From: JANNNF01 sp963772935
GTDB lineage: Bacteria; Pseudomonadota; Alphaproteobacteria; Rhodobacterales; Rhodobacteraceae
Direction: 5' to 3'
DNA: 64,000 nucleotides
Assembly: GCA_963772935.1 (NCBI GenBank)
Contig: CAVYZK010000009.1
Span: 558,001 to 622,000 of the forward strand
Notes under the pieces: model-generated
The model's database searches: none
What the model was told of the DNA's origin: nothing
The model's input: only the letters and a program-made list of their open reading frames with translations
Program-made: the position numbers and the translations under genes
Shown here: positions 62,056-64,000 of the stretch, piece by piece
How the letters are laid out: every line of letters begins with the position of its first letter
Position numbering within the stretch: the stretch's first letter is position 1

Positions 62056-62949
62056 ATGGACTGGGACAAACTACGGATTTTTCACGCGGTCGCCGACAAA
62101 GGCAGCCTGACCCATGCGGGTGAGGTGTTGCATCTGTCGCAATCGGCGGTCAGCCGCCAGATCCGGGCGCTGGAAGAATCCCTCAGCGTCACTCTGTTTC
62201 ACCGCCATGCGCGCGGGCTGATCCTGACCGAACAGGGCGAGTTGCTGTTCGATGCGACGCAAGCCATGGTCAAACGGCTGGACGCCACCGCTGCCCGCAT
62301 CCGCGATTCAGAGGATGAGGTGTTCGGCGAATTGCGCGTCACCACCACCACCGGCTTTGGCACCATGTGGCTGGCCCCGCGTCTGGCCAAGCTGTATCAG
62401 AAATACCCCAGCCTCAAGATCGACCTGATGCTGGAGGAACGCGTGCTGGATCTGCCGATGCGCGAGGCCGATGTGGCGATCCGCATGAAGGAACCAAGCC
62501 AGGCCGACCTGATCCGCAAGCGGTTGATGAACATCAAGATGCGGCTCTATGCGTCGCCCGAATACCTGGCCGAACATGGCACCCCGGTTGCGATGGAAGA
62601 CTTCACCCAGCACCGCCTGATTTGCCAGCACGCGGGCACGTCGCAGGTGGCCGCCGGGGCCTTGCTGGTGGCAGAACTGATGAGCCATGACATTCCGTCC
62701 ACCCTGACGGTGAACAACTATTTCGGGGTGTTGCAGGGCGTGTTGAACAATCTTGGGATCGGGGTTCTGCCCGATTACATCACTGAAGATTTTCCCAATC
62801 TGGTGCGGGTGCTGCCCGACACCGAAAGCGCCGAAGTGCCGGTGTTCCTCGCCTACCCCGAGGAGCTGCGCCATTCCAAACGGGTCGGCGCGTTTCGCGA
62901 TTTCGTGACGGATGAGATCATGACCTACCGCAAACGGCAGCAAGTTTAG
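62056..62949 (+). CDS. LysR-family transcription regulator
   Basis: A 297-residue regulator. ATG 62056 (MDWDKLRIFHAVADKGSLTHAG) fits homolog starts; ATG 62050 is 2 codons upstream. N-terminal winged helix with LHLSQSAVSRQIRALEESLSVTLFHR, then a LysR substrate-binding domain (LRVTTTTGFGTMWLAPRLAKL, NYFGVLQGVLNNLGIGVLPDY). It is divergent from the acyltransferase gene with about 210 bases between, so that gene is a candidate target. The effector is unknown. Confidence 0.9.
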   Translation: MDWDKLRIFHAVADKGSLTHAGEVLHLSQSAVSRQIRALEESLSVTLFHRHARGLILTEQGELLFDATQAMVKRLDATAARIRDSEDEVFGELRVTTTTGFGTMWLAPRLAKLYQKYPSLKIDLMLEERVLDLPMREADVAIRMKEPSQADLIRKRLMNIKMRLYASPEYLAEHGTPVAMEDFTQHRLICQHAGTSQVAAGALLVAELMSHDIPSTLTVNNYFGVLQGVLNNLGIGVLPDYITEDFPNLVRVLPDTESAEVPVFLAYPEELRHSKRVGAFRDFVTDEIMTYRKRQQV

Positions 62950-63087
62950 GCTGTTTTACCGAATCGCCCGGGTTTCGGGCAGGCCTGCATCGCAAATGGT
63001 AAAGCTATGCGCCCCGCGCATGGCGGGCATGACGCGAGATTGGCCTAAATGGGGTTGAACGAAATCGCCCACACGCCTATTTCCCAC

Positions 63088-63171
63088 TTCGAGGCGGGTG
63101 ATTGAGACTTCTCTCACCTACCTCATACCTCCCTGTTGGACTTGGCCGAGCGAAAGCTCGGCCTTTTTTTT
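63088..63171 (+). ncRNA. Candidate trans-acting small RNA
   Basis: About 84 bases with a promoter-like -10 (TATTTC, 63078-63083) just upstream. The 5' half has a GGTG...GAGA/TCTC...ACC stem; the middle is a C/U-rich single strand (CACCTACCTCATACCTCCCT) that is complementary to ribosome-binding sites. The 3' end is a perfect GGCCGAGC-GAAA-GCTCGGCC terminator with eight T. This architecture is that of Hfq-type or anti-Shine-Dalgarno sRNAs in Rhodobacter. I cannot name a family. Confidence 0.5.
63144..63171 (+). terminator. Strong rho-independent terminator
   Basis: GGCCGAGC (63144-63151), GAAA tetraloop, GCTCGGCC (63156-63163), TTTTTTTT (63164-63171). It has no protein gene immediately upstream on the plus strand (LysR stop 195 bases before), so it probably ends a separate transcript. 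Confidence 0.93.
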
Positions 63172-63348
63172 GGTTTTGGGGCCAAGTTTTTCTGATGCCT
63201 GCTGGATCGGCAGATTTTGGCCGCCTTGGCGCTGTAAAGCAGCGCCGGTGGGGTTTGCGGAGCAGCACCTCTGTCCGCCAAAACCAGATCACGATTCGCG
63301 GGGCGGCCCAACAGCGCCCGTCACAGGCATCACAGTCCCCCGCATAGC

Positions 63349-63381
63349 AAAAAGCCCGCCGGGATGATCCGGGCGGGCTTT
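63349..63381 (-). terminator. nrdJ terminator
   Basis: AAAGCCCGCC (63351-63360) pairs with GGCGGGCTTT (63372-63381) around an 11-base loop. On the minus strand it is followed by TTTTTG. 40 bases past the nrdJ stop. Confidence 0.88.
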
Positions 63382-63421
63382 GGCAGGCTCAGGCGCTATG
63401 CGCGAGGTGCAAAATGACCCC

Positions 63422-64000
63422 TCAGCTACACCCGCTCGTCCCACCACAGGTGTTGCACTTCATGCAGGTGCCGTTGCGGACCAAGGTGTAGTTGCCGCAC
63501 TCGCCGCAGGGGTCGCCCTCATAGCCTTGCATCTTGGCCTTGGTGCGCAGGTCCATCGGTTGGCTGGCCATCGCAGAGGTGCCGGACCGCAGCATCGCCC
63601 CCGAGGACGCCGCCCGTGCGGTTTCGGGCACCAGCATGTTCAGCGTGCTGACCGGATCGGTGCCGTTGGCCAGTGCCGTGGCCCCCATGCCGCCCTGCAG
63701 CACCACCAGTTCCTGCGGCAAACGCTTGCGCAGATAGCCCGTGCTGCTGATCTGCTTCAGCACTTCCAGCCCCCGGGTTGCGGCGGCGTCGGACATTTCG
63801 CTGATGTTGCGCTTGCCCTCTTCCTCGCCACGACCCAGCTCGTCGAACGACGCACCCTTGGGGGCAACGTGGGCAAGGTCGGTGCGGTCGAGGTAGGACA
63901 CCGCCAGTTCGCGGAAGATGTAGTCGAGGATCGAGGTCGCGTTCTTGATGCTGTCGTTGCCCTGCACCATGCCTGCCGGTTCAAACCGGGTGAAGGTAAA
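63422..64000 (-). CDS. nrdJ: Adenosylcobalamin-dependent ribonucleotide reductase, 3' part
   Basis: The frame is open through the right edge, so only about the last 192 residues are present. It reduces ribonucleoside diphosphates with B12 (class II). The visible part has FTRFEPAGMVQGNDSIKNATSILDYIFRELAVSYLDR (split family pattern), GRGEEEGKRNISEMSDAAATRG and a cysteine-rich end GDPCGECGNYTLVRNGTCMK...CNTCGGTSGCS, the redox-active/zinc-binding tail of these long NrdJ proteins. The start and catalytic core lie beyond the window. Confidence 0.93.
   Translation of the reverse strand, partial: FTFTRFEPAGMVQGNDSIKNATSILDYIFRELAVSYLDRTDLAHVAPKGASFDELGRGEEEGKRNISEMSDAAATRGLEVLKQISSTGYLRKRLPQELVVLQGGMGATALANGTDPVSTLNMLVPETARAASSGAMLRSGTSAMASQPMDLRTKAKMQGYEGDPCGECGNYTLVRNGTCMKCNTCGGTSGCS

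Larger units (their letters stand above)
62950..63421. other. Long gap holding a candidate small RNA
   Basis: 472 bases between the LysR gene and nrdJ. It contains a promoter-like site (TTGAA around 63056 and TATTTC at 63078), a candidate sRNA with a strong terminator (63088-63171) and the nrdJ terminator at 63349-63381. Open frames through 63077-63367 have no ribosome-binding site or recognisable product. Confidence 0.6.

Overview
The window looks like a chromosomal segment from a high-GC alphaproteobacterium of the Rhodobacterales (Rhodobacteraceae type). The basis is gene content and order: an isc-suf operon starting with a one-cysteine IscR, a GH108 endolysin plus holin pair of the gene-transfer-agent kind, an argS-SPOR-nagZ-scpA-scpB run, a yceD-rpmF-plsX-fabH-ihfA-merR run, a bidomain dCTP deaminase, CimA, and a B12-dependent ribonucleotide reductase at the right edge. 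No plasmid, prophage structural, transposase or CRISPR genes were seen.

Layout. 1-2.9 kb: a cut-off hypothetical gene, a small HExxH metallopeptidase and an extraordinary acidic tripeptide-repeat protein. 2.9-8.2 kb: rpe-gph, a LuxR-type regulator, a long non-coding gap with hairpins, rpsB-tsf on the minus strand, an ABM-domain protein and tRNA-Arg(CCG). 8.3-9.9 kb: an RTX protein. 9.9-20.1 kb: a minus-strand operon iscR, cysteine desulfurase, sufB, [two FkbM methyltransferases, a glycosyltransferase-like protein], sufC, sufD, [two Yip1-like membrane proteins], sufS. 20.1-27.6 kb: a hydrolase, small genes, icd, a YitT-like protein, a glycine-rich exported protein, typA and a small exported protein. 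27.6-36.3 kb, all minus: pgi, pgl, zwf, mgtC, an NDUFAF6-like synthase homolog, cimA and cysS. 36.5-47 kb: an exported protein, uup-type ABC-F, olsB, msrB, bamE, the yceD-to-merR cluster, tRNA-Pro(GGG) and dcd. 47-54.8 kb, minus: a PACE-type efflux protein, a small protein, scpB-scpA-nagZ-SPOR-argS, the holin/endolysin pair and ccmE. 54.8-64 kb: argC, two EamA transporters, efp, epmA, a DUF1684 protein, murI, an acyltransferase, a LysR regulator, a candidate sRNA and the 3' part of nrdJ.

How the parts work together. The suf operon assembles Fe-S clusters and carries an iron-box-like palindrome over its promoter -10. zwf-pgl-pgi is the glucose-6-phosphate entry to the Entner-Doudoroff/pentose pathway behind a LacI-type palindrome. 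scpA/scpB (chromosome condensation), nagZ (wall recycling), the SPOR protein (septum) and argS form one housekeeping string. efp and epmA are a substrate-modifier pair. plsX/fabH start phospholipid and fatty-acid synthesis.

A caution on sequence quality. At least eight places in seven genes (rpsB, an HD-domain gene twice, the exported protein at 27.2 kb, cysS, the holin, argC, murI) read through only if one base is removed. All have the same sign and most lie in short homopolymers. Several of these genes are essential, so I read most of these as indel errors in the sequence, not pseudogenes. cysS differs: its 3' part also has a lower GC content and sits beside three tandem perfect palindromes.

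The most unusual items are the acidic repeat protein (1131-2381), the triple-palindrome array with the mosaic cysS tail (34.8-35.35 kb), the methyltransferase cargo inside the suf operon, and the candidate sRNA at 63.09-63.17 kb.
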